Positions 54,830 to 62,504 of a stretch of 64,000 bases of DNA are shown here, in pieces. Position 1 is the stretch's first letter; each line of letters starts with the position of its first letter. The notes beneath the pieces are model-generated. The model saw nothing but the letters and a program-made list of their open reading frames with translations, was not told the origin of the DNA and ran no database searches. Position numbers and translations under genes: made by a program. The DNA lies in the NCBI RefSeq assembly GCF_008274785.1, contig NZ_VTPU01000007.1, positions 62,001 through 126,000 on the forward strand. The letters are read 5' to 3'. The stretch comes from Halomonas eurihalina. Lineage in GTDB: Bacteria > Pseudomonadota > Gammaproteobacteria > Pseudomonadales > Halomonadaceae.

Positions 54830-56343
54830 GCCACAACCTCTTCGAGACCTTCGCCAACCGCATGCAGCAGCGCGGCGACGCCGATTTCATCACCACCCGC
54901 GAGGGTCGACGCTACTCCTACGCCGACACGCTCGCCGAAAGCGCGCGCCTGGCCGGCGCCCTGACCGAGCTGGGCGTCTCGCCCGGCGACCGGGTTGCCG
55001 TCCAGGTCGACAAAAGCCCCGAAGTTATCCTGCTCTACCTGGCCTGCCTGCGGATCGGCGGCGTCTATCTGCCCCTCAACACCGGCTATACCTTTGATGA
55101 GATCCGCTACTTCCTCGGCGACGCCGAACCCGCCCTGTTCGTCTGCCGGCCCCAGATCCACGAGGATGCCCGCGCCATCGCCGCCGAGACCGGCTGCCCG
55201 GCGGTGGAAACCTTGGGAGCCGATGCCGACGGCAGTTTGCTGGACAAGGCCGCACACGCCACGCCGCGCGACGAGGTAGTGCCACGCGGGGCCGACGACC
55301 TGGCCGCCATTCTCTACACCTCCGGCACCACCGGTCGCTCCAAGGGCGCCATGCTGACCCACCGCAACCTCGCCTCCAACGCCGAGACCCTGGTGGATGC
55401 CTGGCGCTTCGAGGCGAAAGATCGACTGATCCATGCCCTGCCCATCTTCCACACCCACGGCCTGTTCGTGGCCTGCAACGTCAGCCTGATGGCTGGCTCG
55501 AGCATGCTCTTCCTGCCCAGGTTCGATGCCGAGGTCATCCTCGAGGAAATGCCCCGCGGCAGCGTGATGATGGGCGTGCCCACCTTCTATACCCGACTGG
55601 TGACCGACGAGCGCCTGACTGCCGAGCGCACCGCCAACATGCGGCTGTTCGTCTCTGGCTCCGCCCCTTTAACCGCCGAAACCCATGAAGCCTTCGAGGC
55701 CAGGACCGGACACGCCATCCTCGAGCGCTATGGGATGACCGAAACCAACATGAACATCTCCAACCCCTATGATGGCCCGCGCCGCGCCGGCACCGTCGGC
55801 AAGCCGCTGCCCGGCGTGGAGATCCGCATCACCAACCGCGAAACGGGCGAGGAAGTCGCCGAAGGCGAGATCGGCCTGCTGCAGGTGCGCGGCCCGAACG
55901 TCTTCATCGGCTACTGGCGCATGCCCGAGAAGACCCGCGAGGAACTGCTGGAAGATGGCTTCTTCATCACCGGAGACCTGGCCATGATCGACGATCACGG
56001 CTACGTGCAGATCGTTGGTCGCGACAAGGATCTGGTGATCTCCGGCGGCTACAACGTCTACCCCAAGGAAGTCGAACAGGTGATCGACGAGCTCGAGGGC
56101 GTACAGGAGTCGGCGGTGATCGGCCTGCCCCACCCGGACTTCGGCGAAGGCGTCACGGCGGCGGTGGTCTGCGAGCCGGGCGCCAGCCTCGACGAAGCGC
56201 AGGTGCTCGACCACCTCCAGGGCCGCCTGGCCAAGTTCAAGCAGCCCAAGCGCGTCTTCTTCATCGACGCCCTGCCCCGCAACACCATGGGCAAGGTGCA
56301 GAAGAACGAGCTGCGCCAGCGCTTCGACGCCACCTATCGCTGA
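54826..56343 (+). CDS. matB: Malonyl-CoA synthetase
   Basis: A 505-residue AMP-forming acyl-CoA ligase that activates malonate. The P-loop-like motif is LYTSGTTGRSKGAMLTHRN; YGMTETNMNISNPYDGPRRAG is the conserved A5 region, with the MNISNPYDG form typical of malonyl-CoA synthetases (Arg in the following GPRRAG region binds the second carboxylate in that family). The late Lys in NTMGKVQK completes the adenylation site. It starts inside the matA stop. With matPQM and matA the pathway from external malonate to acetyl-CoA is complete. Confidence 0.95.
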   Translation: MSHNLFETFANRMQQRGDADFITTREGRRYSYADTLAESARLAGALTELGVSPGDRVAVQVDKSPEVILLYLACLRIGGVYLPLNTGYTFDEIRYFLGDAEPALFVCRPQIHEDARAIAAETGCPAVETLGADADGSLLDKAAHATPRDEVVPRGADDLAAILYTSGTTGRSKGAMLTHRNLASNAETLVDAWRFEAKDRLIHALPIFHTHGLFVACNVSLMAGSSMLFLPRFDAEVILEEMPRGSVMMGVPTFYTRLVTDERLTAERTANMRLFVSGSAPLTAETHEAFEARTGHAILERYGMTETNMNISNPYDGPRRAGTVGKPLPGVEIRITNRETGEEVAEGEIGLLQVRGPNVFIGYWRMPEKTREELLEDGFFITGDLAMIDDHGYVQIVGRDKDLVISGGYNVYPKEVEQVIDELEGVQESAVIGLPHPDFGEGVTAAVVCEPGASLDEAQVLDHLQGRLAKFKQPKRVFFIDALPRNTMGKVQKNELRQRFDATYR

Positions 56344-56360
56344 GCCGCCCTGCCTCCCAT

Positions 56361-56411
56361 GACGGCACCCCGACGAGGGTGCCGTCGCCGCTCCGCATGA
56401 CGAGCGGCGAC
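56361..56411 (+). terminator. Possible terminator after matB (weak)
   Basis: A perfect 10-bp stem (56361-56370 with 56377-56386) lies 18 bases after the matB stop and overlaps a second 9-bp stem (56384-56392 with 56403-56411). Neither is followed by a T run, so termination could be Rho-dependent or the structure may only block exonucleases. Confidence 0.5.
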
Positions 56412-56441
56412 TTGCCAGGCGCCTGAGCCACGAACGTCAGC

Positions 56442-56451
56442 ATCAATTGAT
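56442..56451. promoter_or_regulatory. Palindrome upstream of arsR, possible ArsR operator
   Basis: ATCAATTGAT is a perfect 10-bp palindrome 31 bases before the arsR ATG, next to an AT-rich stretch that would hold the promoter. ArsR-family operators are imperfect palindromes in this position. No ribosome site better than AAG is seen before the start. Confidence 0.45.
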
Positions 56452-56481
56452 TCCCGCCTTTATTTCTGTAAGTCTCGACAT

Positions 56482-56868
56482 ATGGACAATGAAAAGATTC
56501 TCGACGCCTTCACGGCACTTTCCCAGGCGACCCGCCTGGAGACCTTCCGCGTATTGGTACGATTCGAACCGGAAGGCCTCCCGGCCGGCGAGATCGCCCG
56601 ACTGCTGGGCGTGCCGCACAACACCATGTCGACGCATCTGGGCGTGCTGTCGCGGGCAGGACTGGTGAGCTCGCGTCGGCAGAGCCGCTCGATCATCTAT
56701 CGAGCCAACCTGGATCACATGCGGGAGACGCTCAGCTTCCTGGTGCACGACTGCTGCGCCGGACGCGCCGAATTGTGCGAACCGCTCCTGCGGGAATTGC
56801 AACACCCCGCCGCCGACTGCAACCGAGAGGCTGGCGAGAACCTGTGCAACGGTGAGGACGTCTCATGA
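56482..56868 (+). CDS. arsR: ArsR-family arsenic-responsive repressor
   Basis: A 128-residue winged-helix repressor. The DNA-binding part is LGVPHNTMSTHLGVLSRAGL (about 42-61). Unlike E. coli ArsR it lacks the ELCVCDL site in the DNA-binding helix; instead a C-terminal cluster Cys91, Cys92 and Cys99 (HDCCAGRAELC) is present, resembling the C-terminal As(III) site of the Acidithiobacillus ArsR type. It is the first gene of the ars operon, overlapping the arsH remnant by four bases (ATGA). The extra Cys at 114 and 122 may not be ligands. Confidence 0.9.
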   Translation: MDNEKILDAFTALSQATRLETFRVLVRFEPEGLPAGEIARLLGVPHNTMSTHLGVLSRAGLVSSRRQSRSIIYRANLDHMRETLSFLVHDCCAGRAELCEPLLRELQHPAADCNREAGENLCNGEDVS

Positions 56869-57185
56869 GGCTGGATCAATTACCCAACATCGACCCCGAG
56901 TACTTGCATCCCATCGACATCGATGCCCTGGTCGGCCCGGACCAGCCTCGTCATCCCCCGCACCTCCTGGTGCTCCATCCCCAGCCCAAGGCCTTCAACG
57001 AGTTCGACGAGGCCGGTCGCATGCATCTTTCGCCTCTCTACTACCGGGTCGTCGATGTCTGCGAGGAACTGGTGAAATTTACCTGGATGACGCGCGGGCG
57101 CGCCGCCTACCTGACCGACCGCTACTCGGAACGGGTCGAGAGTGCCGAGGCCGTGTCCCGACGCGTCAATCAGGCCACGCACTAG
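56865..57185 (+). pseudogene. arsH: arsH with large in-frame internal deletion
   Basis: A 106-residue open frame whose two halves both match ArsH: the N-terminus LPNIDPEYLH to HPPHLLVL, and the C-terminus AFNEFDEAGRMHLSP to TDRYSERVESAEAVSRRVN. Full ArsH proteins have about 230-240 residues, so roughly 130 central residues are missing, including the flavodoxin-like core that binds FMN. The junction lies near 56975-56990 and keeps the frame. It should therefore lack the NADPH:FMN oxidoreductase and organoarsenical activity. It keeps its ATGA coupling to arsR. Its TAG stop sits at the border of a MITE-like element. Confidence 0.85.
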
Positions 57186-57324
57186 GTTCTGTACGAAAAC
57201 TGTCTGCACTCGCCCATACGGCGTTAAAAATCGGCTCAAAGTACTCATTTACACCACGTAAACTCCGTCTTTTCACCGATTCTTGCCTTGTCTGGCCATC
57301 GCTCGCCGACTTTTCGCACAAAAC
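57186..57324. repeat. MITE-like element, family A, full-length copy
   Basis: A 139-bp element with inverted ends GTTCTGTACGAAAA and TTTTCGCACAAAAC, flanked by CTAG (57182-57185) and CTAA (57325-57328). It aligns over its full length with the minus strand of the copy at 30141-30281, sharing ACGGCGTTAAAAATC, CTCAAAGTACTCATTTAC, GTAAACTCCGTC and TTGCCTTGTCT. The left border CTAG provides the TAG stop of the arsH remnant. It separates that gene from arsB, whose ribosome site lies just after it. Confidence 0.85.
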
Positions 57325-57355
57325 CTAAGCCAAACCACCGGGAAAGGAGTCCTTC

Positions 57356-58666
57356 ATGCTGGCTTTCGCCATCTTCGTGGCCACGCTGGTGCTGGTCATC
57401 TGGCAGCCGAAAGGGCTGGGTATCGGTTGGAGCGCCCTGGGCGGCGCGGCGGTGGCACTGGCCACCGGCGTGGTCGACTGGGGCGATGTGGATACCGTCT
57501 GGCACATCGTCTGGGACGCCACCTTCACCTTCGTCGCCCTGATCATCATCTCGCTGATCCTCGACGAGGCGGGCTTCTTCGCCTGGGCCGCCCTGCATAT
57601 CGCCCGCTGGGGCAACGGCCGCGGTCGCCTGCTGTTTCCACTGATCGTGATGCTCGGCGCGATGATCGCGGCGTTGTTCGCCAATGACGGCGCGGCCCTG
57701 TTGCTGACGCCTATCGTCATCGCCATCCTGGCACGGCTCGATTTCAGGCCGGGTGCCGCCCTGGCCTTCATCATCGCCACCGGCTTCGTCGCCGACTCCA
57801 CCAGCCTGCCGCTGATCATCTCGAACCTGGTCAACATCGTCAGCGCCAACTACTTCGACATCGGCTTCACGCGCTACGCACAGGTCATGGTGCCGGTCGA
57901 CCTGGTCTCGCTGATCGCCACCCTCGTCGTGCTGGGCTGGTACTTCCGCCGCGATATCCCCGCCCGCTACGATGTCGAACGACTCGAGGCACCGGCCTCA
58001 GCGATTCGCGATCACCAGGTCTTTCGCGCCGCCTTTCCGCTGCTGGGCGTGCTGCTGATCGCCCTGTTCCTGACGACCCGCTGGCCGATCCCGTTCGCTG
58101 CCATCATGGGCGTGGCCGCCATCGTGCTGATGGCCATCGCTGGTCGCTGGCTGACGCCAGGGCATGTGCATGTCATCTCGCTCAAACGCGTGATTCGCAA
58201 TGCCCCCTGGCAGATCGTACTGTTCTCGCTGGGCATGTACCTGGTGGTCTATGGCCTGGGCAATGCCTGGCTGACCGCCCGAGCAGCGGATGTGCTGGAG
58301 TGGCTGAGCCAGCAAGGCACGATCGTGGCGACCGTCGGCACCGGCTTCGCCTCCGCCATCCTCGCCTCGCTGATGAACAACATGCCCTCCACGCTGATCG
58401 GCGCGCTGGCCATCGACCAGGCGAATATCGCGCAGCAGACTCAGCAGTTGATGGTCTACGCCAACGTCATCGGCAACGACCTGGGCCCCAAATTCACGCC
58501 CATCGGCAGCCTCGCCACGCTGCTCTGGCTGCATGTGCTCGCCGGCAAGGGCTACCGCATCGGCTGGGGACAGTACATGAAAGTCGGGCTGGTCATCACC
58601 CCGCCGGTGCTGCTGGCCACCCTGCTCGCCCTGGCACTATGGCTGCCCATGTTGCCAGCCCACTAG
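57356..58666 (+). CDS. arsB: Arsenite efflux permease
   Basis: A 436-residue ArsB-type antiporter with about twelve helices that expels arsenite (and antimonite). Family segments include [34 protein letters not shown] and [16 protein letters not shown], with [22 protein letters not shown] near the end. The length fits E. coli ArsB. An AAAGGAG site precedes the ATG. No arsA or arsC is adjacent, so it probably works alone using the proton gradient. Confidence 0.95.
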   Translation: MLAFAIFVATLVLVIWQPKGLGIGWSALGGAAVALATGVVDWGDVDTVWHIVWDATFTFVALIIISLILDEAGFFAWAALHIARWGNGRGRLLFPLIVMLGAMIAALFANDGAALLLTPIVIAILARLDFRPGAALAFIIATGFVADSTSLPLIISNLVNIVSANYFDIGFTRYAQVMVPVDLVSLIATLVVLGWYFRRDIPARYDVERLEAPASAIRDHQVFRAAFPLLGVLLIALFLTTRWPIPFAAIMGVAAIVLMAIAGRWLTPGHVHVISLKRVIRNAPWQIVLFSLGMYLVVYGLGNAWLTARAADVLEWLSQQGTIVATVGTGFASAILASLMNNMPSTLIGALAIDQANIAQQTQQLMVYANVIGNDLGPKFTPIGSLATLLWLHVLAGKGYRIGWGQYMKVGLVITPPVLLATLLALALWLPMLPAH

Positions 58667-58720
58667 ATCGTTCATGCTCGGAGCACCCAGACTCAGGAGC
58701 GCAGCGCCGCCGTGTCGCGC

Positions 58721-59209
58721 TCACACCGGCAGATGCAGGATGGCACCGCGCAGGGCCGCCTCGTCGGTCCACAGCCAGCCCAGGGTCAGCGGCAGCGAGA
58801 AGCGGCGACGGCCGGCGCCGCCGGGATTGAACAGCAGCCGGTCGTCACGCCACTCGTTGCGCGCCTTGTGGGAGTGGCCATGCAGCACGGCATCGCAGGG
58901 CGTATCGGGCACGAAGTCGGCGATATCGTGCACCAGGTGAAGTCGCCAGCCATTCACCACCAGATCGAGGTGCCAGGGTAGCCGCTCTGCCCACGGCGCC
59001 GTGTCGACATTGCCCCGCACCGTATGGATCGGCGCCAGCTCGGCCAACCGCTCGAGTATCACCGCATCCTGATCGCGGCTGCCCACATCGCCGAGATGCA
59101 GGATCACGCCACAGCCCTCGAGCATCGTCAGCGCCTCATCACGCAGCGTGCCGTGAGTATCGGCGATCACCCCGACCGGCGCGTCGCATTCGAAACGTTC
59201 GGTGTTCAT
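58721..59209 (-). CDS. YfcE/MJ0936-type metallophosphoesterase
   Basis: A 162-residue calcineurin-like phosphodiesterase. The metal motifs are in order: IADTHG, HLGDVG, VRGNVD and VLHGHSHKA, then LLFNPGG. This short form matches the YfcE/MJ0936 group that hydrolyses phosphodiesters in the cytoplasm; the physiological substrate is unknown. It is transcribed convergently with arsB and 66 bases after the exporter gene on the same strand. Confidence 0.9.
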   Translation of the reverse strand: MNTERFECDAPVGVIADTHGTLRDEALTMLEGCGVILHLGDVGSRDQDAVILERLAELAPIHTVRGNVDTAPWAERLPWHLDLVVNGWRLHLVHDIADFVPDTPCDAVLHGHSHKARNEWRDDRLLFNPGGAGRRRFSLPLTLGWLWTDEAALRGAILHLPV

Positions 59210-59275
59210 GCAGACAGGTTCCCTGTGATGCGAACGGCCCCATGGTGACGCTCAAGAGCCGAGAGGGCCAGGCTG

Positions 59276-60208
59276 CTAACGCGTCACCACCAGCAGGCCG
59301 ATCAGCAGCAAGAGGCCGCCCGCGAGGAAATTGATCGTCAGAGGTTCGCCGAGCAGCAGTGCGCCGAACAACACGCCGAACACTGGTGACAGAAACGAGA
59401 AAATCCCCAGTTGAGAGGCGAAATAGCGCCTCAGCAGCGCAAACCACAGCAGTAGCGCGGCCAGGGAGATGACCAGCGTCTGGAAGGTCAGGCTGGCCAC
59501 CACCGCCCCGGTCGCCTGGATGCGACCGAGATCGCCCAGCAGCGCTGTCACGGGCAGCAACAACAGACCGGCGATGGCGAGCTGGTAGAAAAGCGTCTGG
59601 ACCGGGGGCGCCTCGGACAACGAGGAACGACGTATCACCAGAGTCGTGGCGGCCCAGGCGAGACCGGCCAGCAGCCCCAGGAGGTCGCCCCGCAGGATGT
59701 CGCCGGCATTCTCGATGTCGGTCGCGGGTGCCATGGCGAGCACCATGCCGGCAAAAGCCAGCCCGACGCCCATCCACTGGCGCCGTGTCAGTTGCTCCCC
59801 CGGCACCAGCAGGTGCAGTCCCAGGGCCGCGAACACCGGAGCCGTGTAGAGGAACACCGACATGTGCGACGCCAGCGTGTAGTTCAGCCCCCAGGCCACG
59901 AACACGAATTCCGCGGCAAACCCCAGCCCTACCAGAATCCCTGGGCCGAGGTGCGCGCGAAGATCGCCGGCTCGAATGCCCTGCTGGTAAACCAGCGCCC
60001 CTACCAACAACGCCGCCAGGGATGAGCGCAACGCAATCTGTGCCAGTGGCGAGATATCTGTCGCGACCATCTTGATGGCCACCTGCTGAAATCCCAGCGC
60101 CAGGCAGAACAGTACCATCAGGGCACTGGCCTGCATGTCCAGGTGCCGGCGCACAGGGCCACCGCCTGCCGGCTCCATAGCATGACTCAACTGTTTGGCA
60201 TTTTGCAT
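59276..60208 (-). CDS. EamA/DMT-family transporter
   Basis: A 310-residue drug/metabolite exporter with two EamA repeats, about residues 30-160 and 170-305, ten helices in total. Typical segments are FQQVAIKMVATDISPLAQIALR in the first repeat and FLSPVFGVLFGALLLGEPLT in the second. The ATG at 60208 has a GGGGG site ten bases upstream. It is divergent from a GcvA-like LysR regulator, which probably controls it. Substrate unknown. Confidence 0.9.
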   Translation of the reverse strand: MQNAKQLSHAMEPAGGGPVRRHLDMQASALMVLFCLALGFQQVAIKMVATDISPLAQIALRSSLAALLVGALVYQQGIRAGDLRAHLGPGILVGLGFAAEFVFVAWGLNYTLASHMSVFLYTAPVFAALGLHLLVPGEQLTRRQWMGVGLAFAGMVLAMAPATDIENAGDILRGDLLGLLAGLAWAATTLVIRRSSLSEAPPVQTLFYQLAIAGLLLLPVTALLGDLGRIQATGAVVASLTFQTLVISLAALLLWFALLRRYFASQLGIFSFLSPVFGVLFGALLLGEPLTINFLAGGLLLLIGLLVVTR

Positions 60209-60305
60209 GTCGCCCCCTTGGTAGTGATAGATGCCAAGTGGAGCATTTGTCGGCATCGCCTCCAAACGATTAATCTGGAGGCCAAGGCTCAGGAAAATTC
60301 ATTCT

Positions 60306-61256
60306 ATGAAGATCGAACGCCTTCCCCTGAATGCGCTGCGGGCATTTGCCGAGGCGGCGCGCACGGAAAGCTTCAAGGGGGCCGCCAGCCGACTCGGCGT
60401 CACCCCCGGAGCGGTCAGCCGTCAGGTCAAGCAGCTCGAGGATCGGCTCGGGGTACCGCTCTTTGCCCGGCACGCCAACGGTGTGCACTTGAACGAGACC
60501 GGACGACAGCTGGCCAAGGACATCGACAGCGGCCTCGAACGCATTGCCACCGGTGTCATGGCTGCGCGCGAGCGTGCACGGCAGGTCCCCATGCTGACGC
60601 TCAGCGCCCCGCCGTCCTTCATGCAGCTGTGGCTACTTCCTCGCCTGGCTGATTTCGACGCCAAGGTAGGCGGTATCGACATCTCACTAGATGCCAGCCA
60701 GTCGTTGACCCTACCCGCCTGGCAAGGCGACGGCGCTCGCCTGGCGATTCGCTATGGCCGCGGCCCCTGGCCGGAGGCACAGAATCACCGGCTGTTCGGC
60801 GACGAACTGTTTCCCGTCTGCGCCCCCGCATTGCTGGAGCAAAGAAGCCAGCCCATGACACCGGCCGAACTGGCCCATCACACTCTGCTGGAAGTCAGTT
60901 GGGACTCTCCCCAGGGCGTCACCTTCCCGGGCTGGCAGGCATGGCTCGACGCCGCCGGTGTCGTCGACCGGGTAGCACCGCCGCAACGCCGGTACTCGCT
61001 GTACGGCCTTGCCATGGATCAGGCCATCGCCGGGCGAGGCATCATGCTGGCCAGCCATCCCGTCGCCATGGACCGGCTGGAAAGCGGAGTGCTCGTTCGC
61101 CCCTTCGGCGAGCGCCACGTCCTCGCCTCCCCCATGACCTACGACCTGCTGACGCCGCCGACCGGCGAAGCGCCACTCGCCGTTGCGCGCTTCATCGACT
61201 GGCTGCTTAGCGAAGCCGCTGCATTCGACCAGGGCACGCTCGGCAAGGCCCGCTGA
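60306..61256 (+). CDS. LysR-family transcriptional regulator (GcvA-like)
   Basis: A 316-residue LysR protein of the GcvA-like group: PLNALRAFAEAARTESFKGAA followed by LGVTPGAVSRQVKQLEDRLG as helix-turn-helix (about 7-66), then an effector domain with LWLLPRLADF. The start at 60306 has a weak AGGAAA site. It is divergent from the EamA exporter by 97 bases, and the best guess is that it regulates it. It ends 18 bases before the stop of the convergent TetR gene. Confidence 0.88.
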   Translation: MKIERLPLNALRAFAEAARTESFKGAASRLGVTPGAVSRQVKQLEDRLGVPLFARHANGVHLNETGRQLAKDIDSGLERIATGVMAARERARQVPMLTLSAPPSFMQLWLLPRLADFDAKVGGIDISLDASQSLTLPAWQGDGARLAIRYGRGPWPEAQNHRLFGDELFPVCAPALLEQRSQPMTPAELAHHTLLEVSWDSPQGVTFPGWQAWLDAAGVVDRVAPPQRRYSLYGLAMDQAIAGRGIMLASHPVAMDRLESGVLVRPFGERHVLASPMTYDLLTPPTGEAPLAVARFIDWLLSEAAAFDQGTLGKAR

Positions 61257-61273
61257 ACGGCCCGTGAGAGCGC

Positions 61274-61864
61274 TCAGGGTCGTGTCCAGTCCGCCGCGCC
61301 TTCGCGATCCAGTGGTCGGGCGTCCAGCGCCAATAACGGCGCCAGCGCTGCCCAGGCATCGTCCACGGCGTCCGGGCCGAACAGATAGGCATTGACGATC
61401 ATGCCATCCAGTGTCACTTGAACGAGGCGCGCCAGCCGCGGGGCAGACACGCCTTCCTGCGCGGCGATAATCTCCTCGACCAATGCCTTCACCTCAGCCT
61501 TGTGGCGCCGCGATAGGGCCAGCAGGGAAGCCGGCTCCCGGGCATATTCCTCGGTCGCCTTGAGAAACATGCAGCCATGGAAGTCCTCGGAGGCGAACCA
61601 GCGGGCATGCCAGTCGAAGACCGCGCGAAGCCGTGTCTCCCACGTGCTTGCCGACTCGACCGCGGCGTTCAGGGAGGCCATGAAGCGCTCGTGGCGCTGC
61701 TCCAACACTGCCTCCACCAACGCTTCCTTGCCGGGAAAGTGGTGGTAGAGCGTCATCTTCGAGACCTCGGCCTCGTCCCGGATACGATCCACACCAACCG
61801 CATGATAACCATGCTCCCCGAACAACCGGGTCGCCGTCGCCAGAATGTCGTCGCGCTTGGCCAT
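61274..61864 (-). CDS. TetR-family transcriptional regulator
   Basis: A 196-residue TetR repressor. The helix-turn-helix lies at about residues 8-52 (ILATATRLFGEHGYHAVGVD, then EVSKMTLYHHFPGKEALV), followed by the helical ligand domain. The ATG at 61864 has GAGGAGG seven bases upstream; a GTG two codons earlier lies closer. It is divergent from an HPP-family gene, and a perfect 20-bp dyad lies between them, the expected operator. Ligand unknown. Confidence 0.9.
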   Translation of the reverse strand: MAKRDDILATATRLFGEHGYHAVGVDRIRDEAEVSKMTLYHHFPGKEALVEAVLEQRHERFMASLNAAVESASTWETRLRAVFDWHARWFASEDFHGCMFLKATEEYAREPASLLALSRRHKAEVKALVEEIIAAQEGVSAPRLARLVQVTLDGMIVNAYLFGPDAVDDAWAALAPLLALDARPLDREGAADWTRP

Positions 61865-61917
61865 GAACACACCTCCTCTTCATCGGGAGTCTTGCATCGA
61901 TGCATGCATGCTACTAC

Positions 61918-61937
61918 TGTACAGACCTGTCTGTACA
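61918..61937. promoter_or_regulatory. TetR-type operator between the TetR and HPP genes
   Basis: TGTACAGAC and GTCTGTACA form a perfect 9-bp dyad with a 2-base centre, 54 bases upstream of the TetR start and 22 bases upstream of the HPP start. A second palindrome, TGCATCGATGCA, lies at 61893-61904. The first has the size and position of an operator controlling both genes. Confidence 0.75.
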
Positions 61938-61959
61938 TAACCTTGACGAGGCTACCTCT

Positions 61960-62463
61960 ATGCTCCACAAGATGAAGGGTGGCGGCACCCTGCCGGCGCG
62001 TCCCGATACCCTCCAGATACTCACCGGCTTGATGGGCGGCATAAGCGGCATCGGGCTGGTGGCCTGGCTGACCCGGTTCACCGAGGTGCCGCTGCTGATG
62101 GCACCCTTCGGCGCCACCTGTGTGCTACTGTTCGCCGCGCCGGGCGCGCCGCTGGCCCAGCCCCGCAATGTGATCGGCGGTCACCTGGTCTCGGCACTGG
62201 TCGGCCTGGTCGCCATGCAACTGCTGGGCACCGGACCGCTGGCCATGGCGATCGGCGTTGGCGTGGCCATCGCAGCCATGCAGGGACTGCGGGTGGTGCA
62301 TCCCCCGGCGGGCGCCAATCCGCTGGTGGTGATGATGTCCGGTGCAGTGGGCTATGACTTCCTGCTGATGCCGGTGTTGGCGGGCTCGGTGAGCCTGGTG
62401 CTGGTAGTGCTGCTGATCAACAACCTGGGAGAAGGGCGTCGCTGGCCGAACTATTGGCTCTAG
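61960..62463 (+). CDS. HPP family membrane protein
   Basis: A 167-residue membrane protein with four to five helices. It carries the family signature VVHPPAGANPLVVMM (about residues 110-124) and a PFGATCVLLFAAPGAPLAQPRNVIGGH segment near 45-70. Some HPP-domain proteins of plastids and cyanobacteria have been linked to nitrite transport; that function here is only a possibility. The ATG at 61960 has GAGG about eight bases upstream. A divergent TetR gene and operator suggest ligand-controlled expression. Its TAG stop falls inside the first unit of a 17-bp tandem repeat. Confidence 0.85.
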   Translation: MLHKMKGGGTLPARPDTLQILTGLMGGISGIGLVAWLTRFTEVPLLMAPFGATCVLLFAAPGAPLAQPRNVIGGHLVSALVGLVAMQLLGTGPLAMAIGVGVAIAAMQGLRVVHPPAGANPLVVMMSGAVGYDFLLMPVLAGSVSLVLVVLLINNLGEGRRWPNYWL

Positions 62464-62504
62464 AGAACCTTTGGCTCTAGAGAACCTTTGGCTCTAGAGC
62501 ACCT
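62454..62504. repeat. 17-bp triple tandem repeat spanning two convergent stop codons
   Basis: TTGGCTCTAGAGAACCT occurs at 62454-62470 and 62471-62487, and a third copy with one change (A to C) at 62488-62504. The first unit contains the stop of the HPP gene (plus strand) and the third contains the TAG stop of the LysR gene (minus strand). Each unit contains TCTAGA. The array may be a strand-slippage duplication of the junction between the two genes. Confidence 0.9.
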
